The notes: generated from the letters alone by a model not told the origin. Shown: positions 1 to 7,875, counted from the stretch's first letter. The stretch: DNA of 64,000 nucleotides from Amycolatopsis australiensis (GCF_900119165.1 NZ_FPJG01000006.1:5022001-5086000); one strand, 5' to 3'. Program-made: numbers and translations.

Positions 1-957
1 GTGCTGCGCCGTCATCGCGGTGTACTGCCCGGGCCGGGTGAGGTCGGGCACGGCGGCCGCGTCACCGCAGGCGAAGACGTCGTCGCGGCCCGGCACGGTG
101 AGCTGCTCGGTGACGACCAGGCGCCCCTTGGCCGTCTCCAGGCCCAGGCCGGCGACCAGCGGGTCGGGCCGCACGCCGACGCACCACACCAGCGTGCGGG
201 TCGGCACCGGATCGCCGTTGGTCAGCGTCACGCCCTTGGCGTCGGCGTGGTCGACCGAGGTGTTCATCAGCACCTCGACCCCGCGCGAGCGCAGGACCTG
301 GTCCGCGGTCCGGCCGAGCCGCCGGTCCAGCTCGGGCAGCACCCGCTCGGCCACGTCGAGCAGCAGCCACCGGATCCGCTGGCCGGCCAGCTCCGGGTGG
401 CGCGCGGCGAGGGCTTCGGTGAACGCAGGACCCTGCGCGGCGACCTCGGTGCCGGTGTACCCGGCGCCGACGACCACGAACGTGCAGCGCGCGTCCCGTT
501 CGGCGGGGTCCTCGGCCGCGGCGGCCAGCTCGATCTGGCGCGTGACGTGGTCGCGCAGGTACAGCGCCTCCGGCACGCCGCGGAAGCCGTGCGCGTACTC
601 CGGCACGCCCGGGACCGGCAACAGCTTGTTGACGCTGCCGGCGGCGAGCACCAGCCGGTCGTACCCGATCCGGTGCTCCCGGTCCTCGGGGTCGGTGTAG
701 GTGACGTGCCGGGCGTCGAAGTCGATCCCGGTCGCGGTGCCGAGCACGAGCCGGACGCCGCGCAGCGTCTCCGGGATCGAGACCGCCACCCGCCGGGGAT
801 CCAGGATCCCCGCGGCCACTTCGGGCAGCAGCGGCAGGTACAGGAAGTAGTCCGTGGGGTTGAGCACGACGACTTCGACGTCCTCACCGGCTTCCCTGCG
901 AAGGCTCTTTGCCGCGTGGTAACCGGCGAAACCCCCGCCGACGATCACGACACGCAT
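1..957 (-). CDS. NAD(P)/FAD-dependent oxidoreductase, type II NADH dehydrogenase-like (3' end outside window)
   Basis: Flavoprotein expected to pass electrons from NADH to quinone at the inner membrane face. Translation from the ATG at 957 gives an N-terminal Rossmann motif (VVIVGGGFAGYHAA), a second dinucleotide-binding motif (FVVVGAGYTGTEVAA) in the middle, and the late FAD motif VFACGDAAAVP before the window edge. About 319 residues are present; NDH-2 proteins run to 400-450, so the C-terminus lies to the left. A strong AGGAG precedes the start. A stress-type promoter lies about 40 bp upstream. Ferredoxin reductase-like or sulfide:quinone reductase-like roles are possible alternatives. Confidence 0.85.
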   Translation of the reverse strand, partial: MRVVIVGGGFAGYHAAKSLRREAGEDVEVVVLNPTDYFLYLPLLPEVAAGILDPRRVAVSIPETLRGVRLVLGTATGIDFDARHVTYTDPEDREHRIGYDRLVLAAGSVNKLLPVPGVPEYAHGFRGVPEALYLRDHVTRQIELAAAAEDPAERDARCTFVVVGAGYTGTEVAAQGPAFTEALAARHPELAGQRIRWLLLDVAERVLPELDRRLGRTADQVLRSRGVEVLMNTSVDHADAKGVTLTNGDPVPTRTLVWCVGVRPDPLVAGLGLETAKGRLVVTEQLTVPGRDDVFACGDAAAVPDLTRPGQYTAMTAQH

Positions 958-993
958 GGATCTCCTTCCGGGCCGGATGTCCGTCCCGGGCGG

Positions 994-1020
994 TTACCCG
1001 AGGCCGGGCCGGGGAAACCC
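994..1020 (-). promoter_or_regulatory. SigB/SigF-type promoter for the NDH-2-like gene
   Basis: Read on the minus strand, GGTTT is followed by 15 nt and GGGTAA. This fits the actinobacterial stress-sigma pattern GNNT-N14-16-GGGTAN. It lies about 37 bp upstream of the start codon. Confidence 0.6.
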
Positions 1021-1138
1021 GGCCGGTGGGCCCCCGCGGGGTTGACCTGGGGACACAGGGGCGTACGGTCATAGGAGTTGGCTGTTGTTCAGACACGTGC
1101 TCCGGTCAGCGCCCCTGCACACCGCGTTAGGGAGCGCC

Positions 1139-1510
1139 ATGAACTGCTTTCGCACGATCGAAGAACCGTCCGGCCTGACTTTCACCACCACGCAGCGACC
1201 GGGCGGAATCCGGGTCATCACCCTGGTGGGTGACGTCGACGCGGCCACGGTCCACACCCTGGACGAAGCCCTCGCCGCGGGGGAGCGGCTGGTCGCCGAC
1301 CTCACCCGGGTCTCGTTCCTCAGCTGCGCCGGTGTCCGGTCGCTGCTGGAGGCGAACACCCGCACGGAGCTCGCCGTCGCCGTCGGCGGTCACGCCGTGA
1401 CGCGCTCGCTGGAAGCCACCGGAGCCGACCGGCTCCTGGCGGTCCACCGCGGGACCGGTGCCGCCGTCGCCGCGCTGACCCCGGTCCCGGAACCCGGCCG
1501 GGAGGCGTGA
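1139..1510 (+). CDS. STAS-domain protein, anti-sigma factor antagonist family
   Basis: A 123-residue single STAS domain. The core motif VADLTRVSFLSCAGVRSLLEA contains the serine/cysteine-bearing loop where antagonists of the RsbV/SpoIIAA type are phosphorylated. The start is the ATG at 1139 with GGGAG six bases upstream; an in-frame start at 1085 lacks a good ribosome binding site. A TTGACC (1042) and TACGGT (1064) pair, 16 bp apart, could be a housekeeping promoter. It probably binds an RsbW-like kinase such as the one at 8663-9112, but that pairing is inferred from co-occurrence only. Confidence 0.8.
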   Translation: MNCFRTIEEPSGLTFTTTQRPGGIRVITLVGDVDAATVHTLDEALAAGERLVADLTRVSFLSCAGVRSLLEANTRTELAVAVGGHAVTRSLEATGADRLLAVHRGTGAAVAALTPVPEPGREA

Positions 1511-1557
1511 CCACGCCACCCGCTCCCACCGTCCACTGTGGCCGGTGACCGCCGGGG

Positions 1558-1824
1558 TCAGTCGTCGCCGGGCCACTCGCCGGTCGCCTTGCGGTAGCCG
1601 ATGGCCCCCGCCCGCTCGGTGGCGGCCTTGACGGCGGCGAAGATCGCGCCCTGCACCGCCGCCGCGATGATCACCTGCTGCCAGGTGTAGTCGCGGTCGG
1701 TGGCGCCGGGCGCGTCCTCTTCGCCGGCCACGCGCTTCCAGACCTGCTTGAACGCCTGGCCGGCGAGGACACCGCCGAGGGCGCCGATCACCCAGCTCAG
1801 CGGCTTGTACAGCACCTTGTTCAC
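1558..1824 (-). CDS. DUF4235 small membrane protein
   Basis: 88 residues. It opens with KVLYKPLSWVIGALGGVLAGQAFKQVW, a hydrophobic glycine-rich segment, and has a second hydrophobic segment near residues 50-65. This matches the actinobacterial DUF4235 family, whose biochemical role is unknown. It is the last gene of a three-gene minus-strand operon and its start overlaps the stop of the DUF3618 gene by 4 bp. Co-transcription with two other small envelope proteins behind a stress promoter suggests a membrane-stress role (inference). Confidence 0.8.
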   Translation of the reverse strand: MNKVLYKPLSWVIGALGGVLAGQAFKQVWKRVAGEEDAPGATDRDYTWQQVIIAAAVQGAIFAAVKAATERAGAIGYRKATGEWPGDD

Positions 1825-2129
1825 GAGTCGTTCCTCCGTCGCAGGATGAGCCGGATCACGATCAGCAGCCCCAGCAGGCCGGCGAAGACCGGCAGCGGGT
1901 TGCTCCGGACGGCGTCGGCACCCTGCCGGAACCTGATCGCGGTCGGCGCGTTCGTCACGTCGGCGACCTTGGCGGTCGCCTGGTCGAGCTTCTCGTCGAC
2001 GCTCTCCTTCACCCGGGCCTTCACGTCGAGCTTCTGCCCGAGCGCCTCCAGCGTCTCGGCCAGCTCCTCGCGGGTGGTGTCCCGGTCGAGCCGGGCCTCT
2101 TCGGCGTTCTTCGGGAAGTCCCCGCTCAT
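1821..2129 (-). CDS. DUF3618 protein, coiled helix plus C-terminal membrane anchor
   Basis: 102 residues. The N-terminal half is charged and helical (DRDTTREELAETLEALGQKLD, typical of DUF3618), followed by an amphipathic stretch and one transmembrane helix (PLPVFAGLLGLLIVIRLIL) ending in RRRNDS. It overlaps the upstream holin-like gene and the downstream DUF4235 gene by 4 bp each, so all three are almost certainly translated together. No enzymatic motif is visible; the function is unknown. Confidence 0.8.
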   Translation of the reverse strand: MSGDFPKNAEEARLDRDTTREELAETLEALGQKLDVKARVKESVDEKLDQATAKVADVTNAPTAIRFRQGADAVRSNPLPVFAGLLGLLIVIRLILRRRNDS

Positions 2130-2539
2130 GTGCGCACTCCCTGTTTCACGGTGTCCACGTCGGCCCGCACGCCGGTGATCGCCTCTTCCGGAACCGGCGG
2201 CACGCCCTGCGTGACTTCCTTCTTGCCGACCAGCGCCGCGATCCCGGCGACGACGAACAGCGCCGCCGCCACGATCAGCGCGGCCAGCCAGCCGGGCACG
2301 ACGAGCGCCAGTGCCAGCACCGCGGCCGCGACCAGCGTGCCCGCGCCGAGCAACGCGAACACGCCCGCCGCGCCGAACAGGCCGGCGCCCAGCCCCATCT
2401 TCTTCCCCTTGCGCTGCAGCTCGAAGACGGCGAGCCGCATCTCGTCGCGGACGAGCCGCTTGACCTCGTCGGTCAGGTCGGTCACCAGCTCGCCGACCGA
2501 CCGGTCGGCGGCGGGCTTCTTGTTGGCCTCTTCGATCAC
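2126..2539 (-). CDS. Phage-holin-like/YqjE family membrane protein (DUF1469 type)
   Basis: 137 residues with a polar N-terminal helix (SVGELVTDLTDEVKRLVRDEMRLA) and two adjacent transmembrane helices (about residues 50-105), as in the Phage_holin_3_6/YqjE family. Despite the name, this family is a common chromosomal membrane protein and there is no phage context here. I chose the GTG at 2539 because AAGGAGG lies 8 bp upstream; an earlier GTG at 2548 overlaps that site. It is first in the operon with the DUF3618 and DUF4235 genes. Confidence 0.75.
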   Translation of the reverse strand: MIEEANKKPAADRSVGELVTDLTDEVKRLVRDEMRLAVFELQRKGKKMGLGAGLFGAAGVFALLGAGTLVAAAVLALALVVPGWLAALIVAAALFVVAGIAALVGKKEVTQGVPPVPEEAITGVRADVDTVKQGVRT

Positions 2540-2567
2540 CGGACACACCTCCTTGCCTGGCCGCCGT

Positions 2568-2593
2568 GTACCCGGCGCCGCCCGGTGTCAACC
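2568..2593 (-). promoter_or_regulatory. SigB/SigF-type promoter for the holin-like/DUF3618/DUF4235 operon
   Basis: On the minus strand GGTTG, 15 nt, GGGTAC. It lies just ahead of the divergent promoter at 2600-2625, so one 60-bp region drives both directions. Confidence 0.5.
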
Positions 2594-2599
2594 GCGCCG

Positions 2600-2625
2600 G
2601 GTTTGACCGTTGCCGCACCGGGTAG
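2600..2625 (+). promoter_or_regulatory. SigB/SigF-type promoter for the SRPBCC gene
   Basis: GGTTT (2600-2604), 15-nt spacer, GGGTAG (2620-2625). It is a near-perfect match to the stress-sigma consensus, 32 bp ahead of the ATG at 2658. Confidence 0.6.
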
Positions 2626-2657
2626 CCGGATGGCTCGACACCGACGAGGAGGAGTGC

Positions 2658-3119
2658 ATGAGCACGATCACCGAAACCGTGGACGTCGAGGTGCCCGTCT
2701 CGACCGCGTACAACCAGTGGACGCAGTTCGAGGAGTTCCCGCAGTTCATGGAAGGCGTCGAACAGATCCGCCAGCTGGACGCCACCCACACCCACTGGGT
2801 GACGCGGTTCGGCGGGGTGACACGCGAGTTCGACGCGACGATCACCGAGCAGCACCCGGACGAGCGGGTGGCGTGGACGTCCGACTCCGGTCCGGACCAC
2901 GCCGGCGTGATCACCTTCCACCGGCTCGACGACTCGCACACGCGGGTGACCGCGCAGATGGACATCGACCCGGAGGGGTTCGCCGAGAACGTCGCCGACA
3001 AGCTCGGCGTGCTCGACCGCCGGGTGAAGGGCGACCTCAAGCGGTTCAAGGAGTTCATCGAGCGGCGCGGCGGCGAGACCGGCGCGTGGCGTGGTGACGT
3101 GGACCGCCCGGGCACGTAA
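2658..3119 (+). CDS. SRPBCC-family protein (polyketide cyclase/dehydrase-like fold)
   Basis: 153 residues spanning one SRPBCC (START-like) domain: VDVEVPVSTAYNQWTQFEEFPQFM at the N-terminus, and a C-terminal helix with VKGDLKRFKEFIERRGG. Members bind hydrophobic ligands; chromosomal stand-alone members like this one are often stress-induced and of unknown ligand. The ATG at 2658 is preceded by GAGGAGGAG. It has its own stress-type promoter and is followed by a strong hairpin terminator. No polyketide genes lie nearby, so an aromatase/cyclase role is unlikely. Confidence 0.8.
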   Translation: MSTITETVDVEVPVSTAYNQWTQFEEFPQFMEGVEQIRQLDATHTHWVTRFGGVTREFDATITEQHPDERVAWTSDSGPDHAGVITFHRLDDSHTRVTAQMDIDPEGFAENVADKLGVLDRRVKGDLKRFKEFIERRGGETGAWRGDVDRPGT

Positions 3120-3132
3120 CTCGACCGGGTGA

Positions 3133-3161
3133 CACGGCGGGACGGCCACCGTCCCGCCGTG
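3133..3161 (+). terminator. Hairpin terminator after the SRPBCC gene
   Basis: Perfect 13-bp stem (3133-3145 with 3149-3161) around a 3-nt loop, followed by TTTC. Its 3' arm abuts the -35 element of the next gene's promoter. Confidence 0.65.
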
Positions 3162-3186
3162 TTTCGCGTCCGGGGGCCTCGGGTAG
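3161..3186 (+). promoter_or_regulatory. SigB/SigF-type promoter for the aldo/keto reductase
   Basis: GTTT (3161-3164), 16 nt, GGGTAG (3181-3186). The ATG at 3196 is only 9 bp beyond the -10, so the transcript would be leaderless or nearly so. Confidence 0.55.
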
Positions 3187-3195
3187 GCCGCTGGC

Positions 3196-4035
3196 ATGAC
3201 GACCACCGCTGCCCACGTCCCGACCGTCGAGCTGAACAACGGCGTGCGCATCCCGCAGTTCGGGTTCGGCGTGTTCCAGATCCCGCCGGAGGAGACCGCG
3301 CGGGCGGTGCGGACCGCGCTGGAAGCCGGCTACCGCCACATCGACACCGCGCAGATGTACCGGAACGAGGCGGGTGTCGCGGCGGGCATCGCGGAGTCCG
3401 GCCTGGCGCGCGACGAGGTGTTCGTCACGACGAAGCTGGCGAACGACGCGCACGGCTACGACAACGCCATCACCGCACTCGAGGGCAGCCTGCGGCGGCT
3501 CGGGTTCGACCACGTCGACCTGTACCTGATCCACTGGCCGTTGCCGCACAAGGACAACTACGTCCGGACGTGGCGCGGTTTCGAAGACATCCTGCGCGCC
3601 GGCAAGGCCCGCGCGATCGGCGTGTCGAACTTCCAGCCCGCGCACCTCGACCGGCTCGCCGAAGAGACCGGCATGGTGCCCGCGGTGAACCAGATCGAGC
3701 TGCACCCGGCCCTGCAGCAGCCGCCATTGCGCGCCTACCACCAGGCACACGGCATCGCCACCGAAGCGTGGAGCCCGTTGGCGCAGGGGGAAGTCCTCGA
3801 CGACCCGGTGCTCGCGGACCTGGCGGAGAAGCACGACCGGACACCCGCGCAGGTCGTGCTGCGCTGGCACGTCCAGCTGGGGAACATCGTGTTCCCGAAG
3901 TCGTCGTCGCCGGAGCGGATCCGGCAGAACATCGACGTGTTCGGCTTCCAGCTCGACGACGAGGACATGACGGCGATCGGCAAGCTCGACGCCGGCAGGC
4001 GCACCGGGCCGGACCCGGACACTTTCACGGGGTGA
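3196..4035 (+). CDS. Aldo/keto reductase (2,5-diketo-gluconate reductase-like)
   Basis: 279 residues, the usual length for a TIM-barrel NADPH-dependent aldo/keto reductase. The catalytic tetrad is visible: Asp and Tyr in HIDTAQMYRNE, Lys in VTTKLAN, His in LIHWPLP. The GVSNFQP and AWSPLAQG motifs of the cofactor region are also present. It likely reduces aldehydes or ketones, perhaps as detoxification under stress, but the substrate cannot be read from sequence. There is no clear Shine-Dalgarno sequence between the promoter and the ATG, consistent with a leaderless message. Confidence 0.88.
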   Translation: MTTTAAHVPTVELNNGVRIPQFGFGVFQIPPEETARAVRTALEAGYRHIDTAQMYRNEAGVAAGIAESGLARDEVFVTTKLANDAHGYDNAITALEGSLRRLGFDHVDLYLIHWPLPHKDNYVRTWRGFEDILRAGKARAIGVSNFQPAHLDRLAEETGMVPAVNQIELHPALQQPPLRAYHQAHGIATEAWSPLAQGEVLDDPVLADLAEKHDRTPAQVVLRWHVQLGNIVFPKSSSPERIRQNIDVFGFQLDDEDMTAIGKLDAGRRTGPDPDTFTG

Positions 4036-4042
4036 CCGCGGC

Positions 4043-4068
4043 GTTTCCCTGTGCGACCTACCGGGTAC
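4043..4068 (+). promoter_or_regulatory. SigB/SigF-type promoter for the small membrane protein
   Basis: GTTT (4043-4046), 16 nt, GGGTAC (4063-4068), 37 bp ahead of the ATG at 4106. Confidence 0.55.
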
Positions 4069-4105
4069 CTCTTCCGGGTAGGTCCCCCAGGAAGGAGCGT
4101 CCGGC

Positions 4106-4573
4106 ATGACCACGAACGCGTATCTGTCGTTCCTCGCGATCGGCATCGCGCTGGTCTTCATAGACGGGCAGATCATCTACCGCAGCGGCCGCCGGTACCT
4201 GGAGAACTCCTACGGCGACCCGGCGGCAGGCGCGTCGATGACCCGGCTGGTCACGGTGCTGTTCCACCTGGCGACACTGGGGGTGCTGGCGCTCGTCTCG
4301 ACGATCGACATGGGCGGCAGCGACCTGCCGGGCGTCGTCGGACGGCTCGGCGTGCTCCTGCTGATCCTGGCGCTGGCCCACGCGATCACGCTCGCGGCGC
4401 TCGCCCGCATCCGCGGCGAGCAGGAGGTGGAGGCGGTCGTCCAGCGCGGCAACCGGCGGCAGCGGGTGGAGCCGGAGCAGCAGGCGACCGTGACGCCGGT
4501 CCCGGGCCAGGACGGCCGTTACCCGGCGGCGAGCCCGTCGCTGGAGAACCGGTCCCCGTATTCGGCGCAGTGA
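4106..4573 (+). CDS. Small integral membrane protein of unknown function
   Basis: 155 residues with three hydrophobic segments: near residues 6-22, 47-64 and 74-97. A polar, glutamine- and arginine-rich tail of about 50 residues follows and is likely cytoplasmic. AAGGAG precedes the ATG. I do not recognise a named family. Its stress-type promoter and its position among stress genes are the only functional hints. It converges with the GAF-ANTAR gene, with a 10-bp gap. Confidence 0.7.
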   Translation: MTTNAYLSFLAIGIALVFIDGQIIYRSGRRYLENSYGDPAAGASMTRLVTVLFHLATLGVLALVSTIDMGGSDLPGVVGRLGVLLLILALAHAITLAALARIRGEQEVEAVVQRGNRRQRVEPEQQATVTPVPGQDGRYPAASPSLENRSPYSAQ

Positions 4574-4583
4574 GTTCGGCGGG

Positions 4584-5357
4584 TCAGCGGTCGGCGGGCT
4601 GGTCGGTGAGCGCCTTGGCGACATCGGCCAGCTTGACGTTGAGGTCCTGGGACGCGCGGCGCAGCACGTCGAACGCTTCGTCGGCGGTGATGCCGCGGCG
4701 CTGCATGAGAATGCCTTTCGCCTGGCCGATGACGTCCCGGCTCTCGATCGCACGGCGCAGGTGCGCCGCCTCCAGCTCGGCCGCCTCGACGGCCTGGGTG
4801 TGGGCCAGTGCGAGTGACGCGTGCGTCGCGAGCAGGAGGGCGAGGTCCACCGCCCGGTTGTCGAACGCGTCGGGCCGGCTCGAGTAAACGTTGAGCGCGC
4901 CGGAGGTCCGGTCGGTGTCCGGGATCAGGGCGGTGGCCAGCACCGAGTGGTAGCCCAGCGCCGCCGCGCCCGGGCCGAACTTCGGCCAGCGGGGTTCGTG
5001 GGCGAGGTCCTGCGACCAGCCGATGGCCGGGCCGTCGGGCCGCGCCGACTCCACGCACGGGCCTTCGCCGTGGTCGTACTGCAGCTGGTCGAGCCGGACC
5101 GCGATCGCGTCGGTCTCGACGGGAGTGCGGTAGGTGCCGCCGGGTTCCCGGAGCGTGACGCTGACGAGGTCGGCACCGGGGATGATCGCCTTGGCGGCAC
5201 CGACGACGAGCCGCAGCACCCCGCCGACGGTCGGCGTCGCCTCGAGCAGGGTCCGCGTGAGATCGGCGAACTGCCCCGCGAGCAGGCCGGCCTGCCCGTG
5301 GCCGTCCTGGCCGAACCGGGCCCGTTCCCGGGCCCACTCGTCTTCGCCGATGCTCAT
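4584..5357 (-). CDS. GAF-ANTAR regulator
   Basis: 257 residues: an N-terminal GAF sensor domain (about 25-170, including YDHGEGPCVESAR) and a C-terminal ANTAR RNA-binding domain (IESRDVIGQAKGILMQRRGITADEAFDVLRRASQ). ANTAR proteins prevent transcription termination by binding paired RNA hairpins; the GAF domain likely senses a small ligand. The ATG at 5357 (MSIGEDEW) is chosen over 5375. A second protein of the same architecture lies at 13454-14200. RNA targets are not evident nearby. Confidence 0.85.
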   Translation of the reverse strand: MSIGEDEWARERARFGQDGHGQAGLLAGQFADLTRTLLEATPTVGGVLRLVVGAAKAIIPGADLVSVTLREPGGTYRTPVETDAIAVRLDQLQYDHGEGPCVESARPDGPAIGWSQDLAHEPRWPKFGPGAAALGYHSVLATALIPDTDRTSGALNVYSSRPDAFDNRAVDLALLLATHASLALAHTQAVEAAELEAAHLRRAIESRDVIGQAKGILMQRRGITADEAFDVLRRASQDLNVKLADVAKALTDQPADR

Positions 5358-5507
5358 GCGTCTCGTCGTCCTCACGTCCGGGTGGAAGTCCTATTCAACC
5401 CGATGCCGGTGGGGGAGCGGCGAGCCGGTGTTCAGCCGGGTGACCGGCGACGCGGCGCAGTGTGGCGCGCGCCTGTGCGGGAGCGGGCTGTGCCGACGCC
5501 AGGCCGG

Positions 5508-5595
5508 GAGAGCCTGCGGCGCGGGGCGGCCCGGGCGCGGTCGGCGACGTGCGGCGCGGAGCGGCCCGGGCGCGGTCGGCGACGTGCGGTGCGGG
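5508..5595. repeat. 35-bp tandem repeat derived from the 3' end of the hemerythrin gene
   Basis: The 312-bp stretch 5358-5669 has no convincing gene. Inside it, a 35-bp GC-rich unit occurs twice (5526-5560 and 5561-5595), with a partial copy before it. The unit resembles the end of the neighbouring hemerythrin gene near 5690-5730: on the minus strand both read through DRARAA(L/P)RR, and both are followed by AAGSPG. I interpret it as decayed duplications of that gene's C-terminal tail. Confidence 0.6.
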
Positions 5596-5669
5596 CCACA
5601 CCCGGTGCGGTGGGGTAGCCGGTCGGCCACCAGCGGTGAGTCAGCCGCGCGGAAGCGAGTTGCCGATGC

Positions 5670-6197
5670 TCAGCCGGGAGAGCCGGCCGCCCGGCGCAGC
5701 GCCGCCCGGGCGCGGTCGACGAAGCCCGGTCCCGGCCACAGCTGGTCCGCCTGCGGCATCCGGTCGGCCAGGTCCGGATGCGGCAGCGTCGCCGCGCTGT
5801 GCCGGACCTCCAGGACCTCCCGGCCCAGCTCGGCGCGCCGCTCGGGCGGGCAGCTCGCGCGGACCTCGCGTACCGCCCGCGCGCCTTCGTCGCGGACGTG
5901 CCGGCGCACCGCCCGGATCAGCCCGCCCAGCACCCGCTCGAACCGGGGCTCCTGCGGCCCGGTGCCCTCCAGCCGCCGCATCAGGTCCTCGGCTTCCGCC
6001 AGGTCGCCGTCGCCGTCGAGGAACCGCTCTTCCGCGACGGCGTGGCGGACCAGCACCGCGATCAGGTGGTCGGCCAGATCCCGCCGGTTCTCGGGGCTGC
6101 CCTGGCCGAGCTCCAGCTCGGTGCACAGCCGGTCCAGCTCGCGGTGGTCGCCGGCGAGCACGGTGGTCAGGTCGGTTGCGGGCTGGCTGCCGTTCAT
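5670..6197 (-). CDS. Hemerythrin HHE-domain protein
   Basis: 175 residues. The four-helix hemerythrin-like pattern is visible: DHRELDRLCTELE near residue 17, HAVAEERFL near residue 52, and later conserved histidines (RRHVRDEG, RHSAATLPHPD). It probably binds a di-iron centre and senses or stores oxygen or reactive nitrogen; stand-alone HHE proteins are often stress-induced. ATG at 6197 with AGGAGC upstream. It is divergent from the CYTH-CHAD gene. Its final residues are repeated in degenerate form downstream. Confidence 0.8.
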   Translation of the reverse strand: MNGSQPATDLTTVLAGDHRELDRLCTELELGQGSPENRRDLADHLIAVLVRHAVAEERFLDGDGDLAEAEDLMRRLEGTGPQEPRFERVLGGLIRAVRRHVRDEGARAVREVRASCPPERRAELGREVLEVRHSAATLPHPDLADRMPQADQLWPGPGFVDRARAALRRAAGSPG

Positions 6198-6236
6198 GCA
6201 CGCTCCTGGTCCGGACTCGGTTTTTCGCCCGATCGG

Positions 6237-6261
6237 GTACCCGCTGCCCGCACACCGAATC
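6237..6261 (-). promoter_or_regulatory. SigB/SigF-type promoter for the hemerythrin gene
   Basis: On the minus strand GATT, 15 nt, GGGTAC, about 40 bp ahead of the ATG. Confidence 0.45.
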
Positions 6262-6263
6262 GC

Positions 6264-6289
6264 GCGTCGGCCCGCCGCCTGCCGGGTAC
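6264..6289 (+). promoter_or_regulatory. SigB/SigF-type promoter for the CYTH-CHAD gene
   Basis: GCGT (6264-6267), 16 nt, GGGTAC (6284-6289), 34 bp ahead of the ATG at 6324. The -35 is a weak match. Confidence 0.4.
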
Positions 6290-6323
6290 CCACCGGGAGA
6301 ACCGGCCCCCAAGGAGGATGATC

Positions 6324-7841
6324 ATGGCAGCGCCCTCGTCGGTGACCGAACGCGAGCGCAAGTACGAAGTCGCCGCGGGCAGCGGAGTGCCGCGGCTCGT
6401 CGGCGTCGCGGGCGTCGCGACCCAGGACGACCCGGTCGAGGAGATCCTCGACGCGTCCTACTACGACACCGAAACGTTCCGGCTCGCCCGCGGCGGCATC
6501 ACGCTGCGGCGCCGCGTCGGCGGCCACGACGCCGGCTGGCACCTCAAGCTGCCGGTCTCGGCTGACGAACGGCAGGAGATCCGGCTGCCGCTGGGCGGCG
6601 ACCCCCACAAGGTCCCCGGACGGCTGCGCCGCCTGGTGCGCGCGTACACGCTGGGGGAGAAGCTGGTGCCGATCGCGCACCTGCGCACCGACCGGTTCGC
6701 CCACCGGCTCGCCGACGCCGGCGGCCGGACGGTCGCGACGCTGACCGACGACCACCTGACCGGGGAGGCGGGCGGGGAGACCGCGCGGCTCGACGAGTGG
6801 CGCGAACTCGAGCTGGAGCTGGACCCGGCCACCGAACCCGGGCGGCTCGGCGAGTTCGACCGGGCGCTGGCCGAAGCCGGCGCGACGGCCTCGCCGTGGC
6901 CGTCGAAGCTGCGCCGGCTGATCGGCGACCGCGTGCCGTCGCCGCCGCGCGCCCGCAGGAAGCCGACCGCGGGCGACGTCGTGCTGGCGTCGCTGCGCGA
7001 GCACTACGGCGACCTGCGCCGCGCGGACGTCGGGGTCCGGCTGGACGCCGCGGACTCCGTGCACCGGATGCGCGTGGCGACGCGGAAGCTGCGCAGCTCG
7101 CTGCGCACGTTCGGGTCCATTGTGGACAAAGACGCGACCGCGCCGCTCGCGGCCGAGCTGAAGTGGCTCGGGCGGCAGCTGTCGCCGGCCCGGGACGTCG
7201 AAGTCGGCGAGCGACGGCTGCGCGAGCAGCTCGGCGACGTCCCGTCGGAGCTGGTGTTCGGGCCGCTGCGCCAGTACCTGACCCGCCAGTTCGCCCGTGA
7301 GGCCGAAGAAGGCCGGGCCCGCGTCATGGCGGCGCTGACCGGCAAGCGGTACCTGAACCTGCTGCGGGCGCTGGACACCGTGGTCGAGGAACCGCCGCTG
7401 ACGGCCAGGGCGGGCAAGCCGGCGAAGTCTGCGTTGCGCAAGCCGCTGCGCAAGGCCGCCAAGAGGCTGCGTCACGCCGAAGGGGCGACGGAAGGACTGG
7501 AGGACCGCGAACTCGAGAAGGCGTTGCACGAGGTCCGCAAGAAGGCGAAGCGTGCCCGCTACGCCGCCGACACCGTGAAGCCCGTCTACGGCAAGAAGCT
7601 GCGGAAGTGGCGCAAGAACGTCAAGGCCGTGCAGCAGACGCTGGGCGAGCACCAGGACACCGTGGTCGGCCGGGACGTCCTGCACCACCTGACCATCGCC
7701 GGGCACGGGGAAGGCCAGAACACGTTCACGTTCGGGATGCTCTACGCCGGCGACGCCGCCCGGGCCGAGCGGCTGCGCGAGACGTTCGCACGGCGGTGGC
7801 GGCGGCTGGAGAAGGGCGGCCGCCCCGGCTGGCTCCGCTGA
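6324..7841 (+). CDS. CYTH and CHAD domain protein
   Basis: 505 residues. The N-terminal CYTH domain (about 6-210) starts with the signature ERERKYE and has acidic and basic residues lining a tunnel that binds triphosphates. The C-terminal CHAD domain (about 215-490) is rich in conserved histidines (VHRMRVATRKLRSSLRTFG, LHEVRKKAKRARYAA, LGEHQDTVVGRDVL). Such fusions act on or bind inorganic polyphosphate; the actual activity here is unproven. The ATG at 6324 is six bases after AAGGAGG. Confidence 0.88.
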   Translation: MAAPSSVTERERKYEVAAGSGVPRLVGVAGVATQDDPVEEILDASYYDTETFRLARGGITLRRRVGGHDAGWHLKLPVSADERQEIRLPLGGDPHKVPGRLRRLVRAYTLGEKLVPIAHLRTDRFAHRLADAGGRTVATLTDDHLTGEAGGETARLDEWRELELELDPATEPGRLGEFDRALAEAGATASPWPSKLRRLIGDRVPSPPRARRKPTAGDVVLASLREHYGDLRRADVGVRLDAADSVHRMRVATRKLRSSLRTFGSIVDKDATAPLAAELKWLGRQLSPARDVEVGERRLREQLGDVPSELVFGPLRQYLTRQFAREAEEGRARVMAALTGKRYLNLLRALDTVVEEPPLTARAGKPAKSALRKPLRKAAKRLRHAEGATEGLEDRELEKALHEVRKKAKRARYAADTVKPVYGKKLRKWRKNVKAVQQTLGEHQDTVVGRDVLHHLTIAGHGEGQNTFTFGMLYAGDAARAERLRETFARRWRRLEKGGRPGWLR

Positions 7842-7852
7842 GCGGCGGGCCC

Positions 7853-7875
7853 GGGCCGGCCGCCGCGGCCGGCCC
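7853..7875. terminator. Bidirectional hairpin between convergent CYTH-CHAD and sigma-factor genes
   Basis: Perfect 10-bp stem GGGCCGGCCG/CGGCCGGCCC with a CCG loop, in the 33-bp gap between the two stop codons. Confidence 0.5.

Noticed and set aside
2126-2539. Prophage holin
   Set aside because: The family is a common chromosomal membrane protein and no lysin, capsid or integrase genes are present.
2658-3119. Polyketide cyclase of a biosynthetic gene cluster
   Set aside because: No ketosynthase, acyl carrier or tailoring genes are near; the stress-type promoter fits better with a general SRPBCC protein.
5391-5630. Possible 79-residue gene in the hemerythrin gap
   Set aside because: It is built from the 35-bp repeat, lacks a ribosome binding site and reads as Arg/Pro-rich sequence; better explained as decayed duplication.
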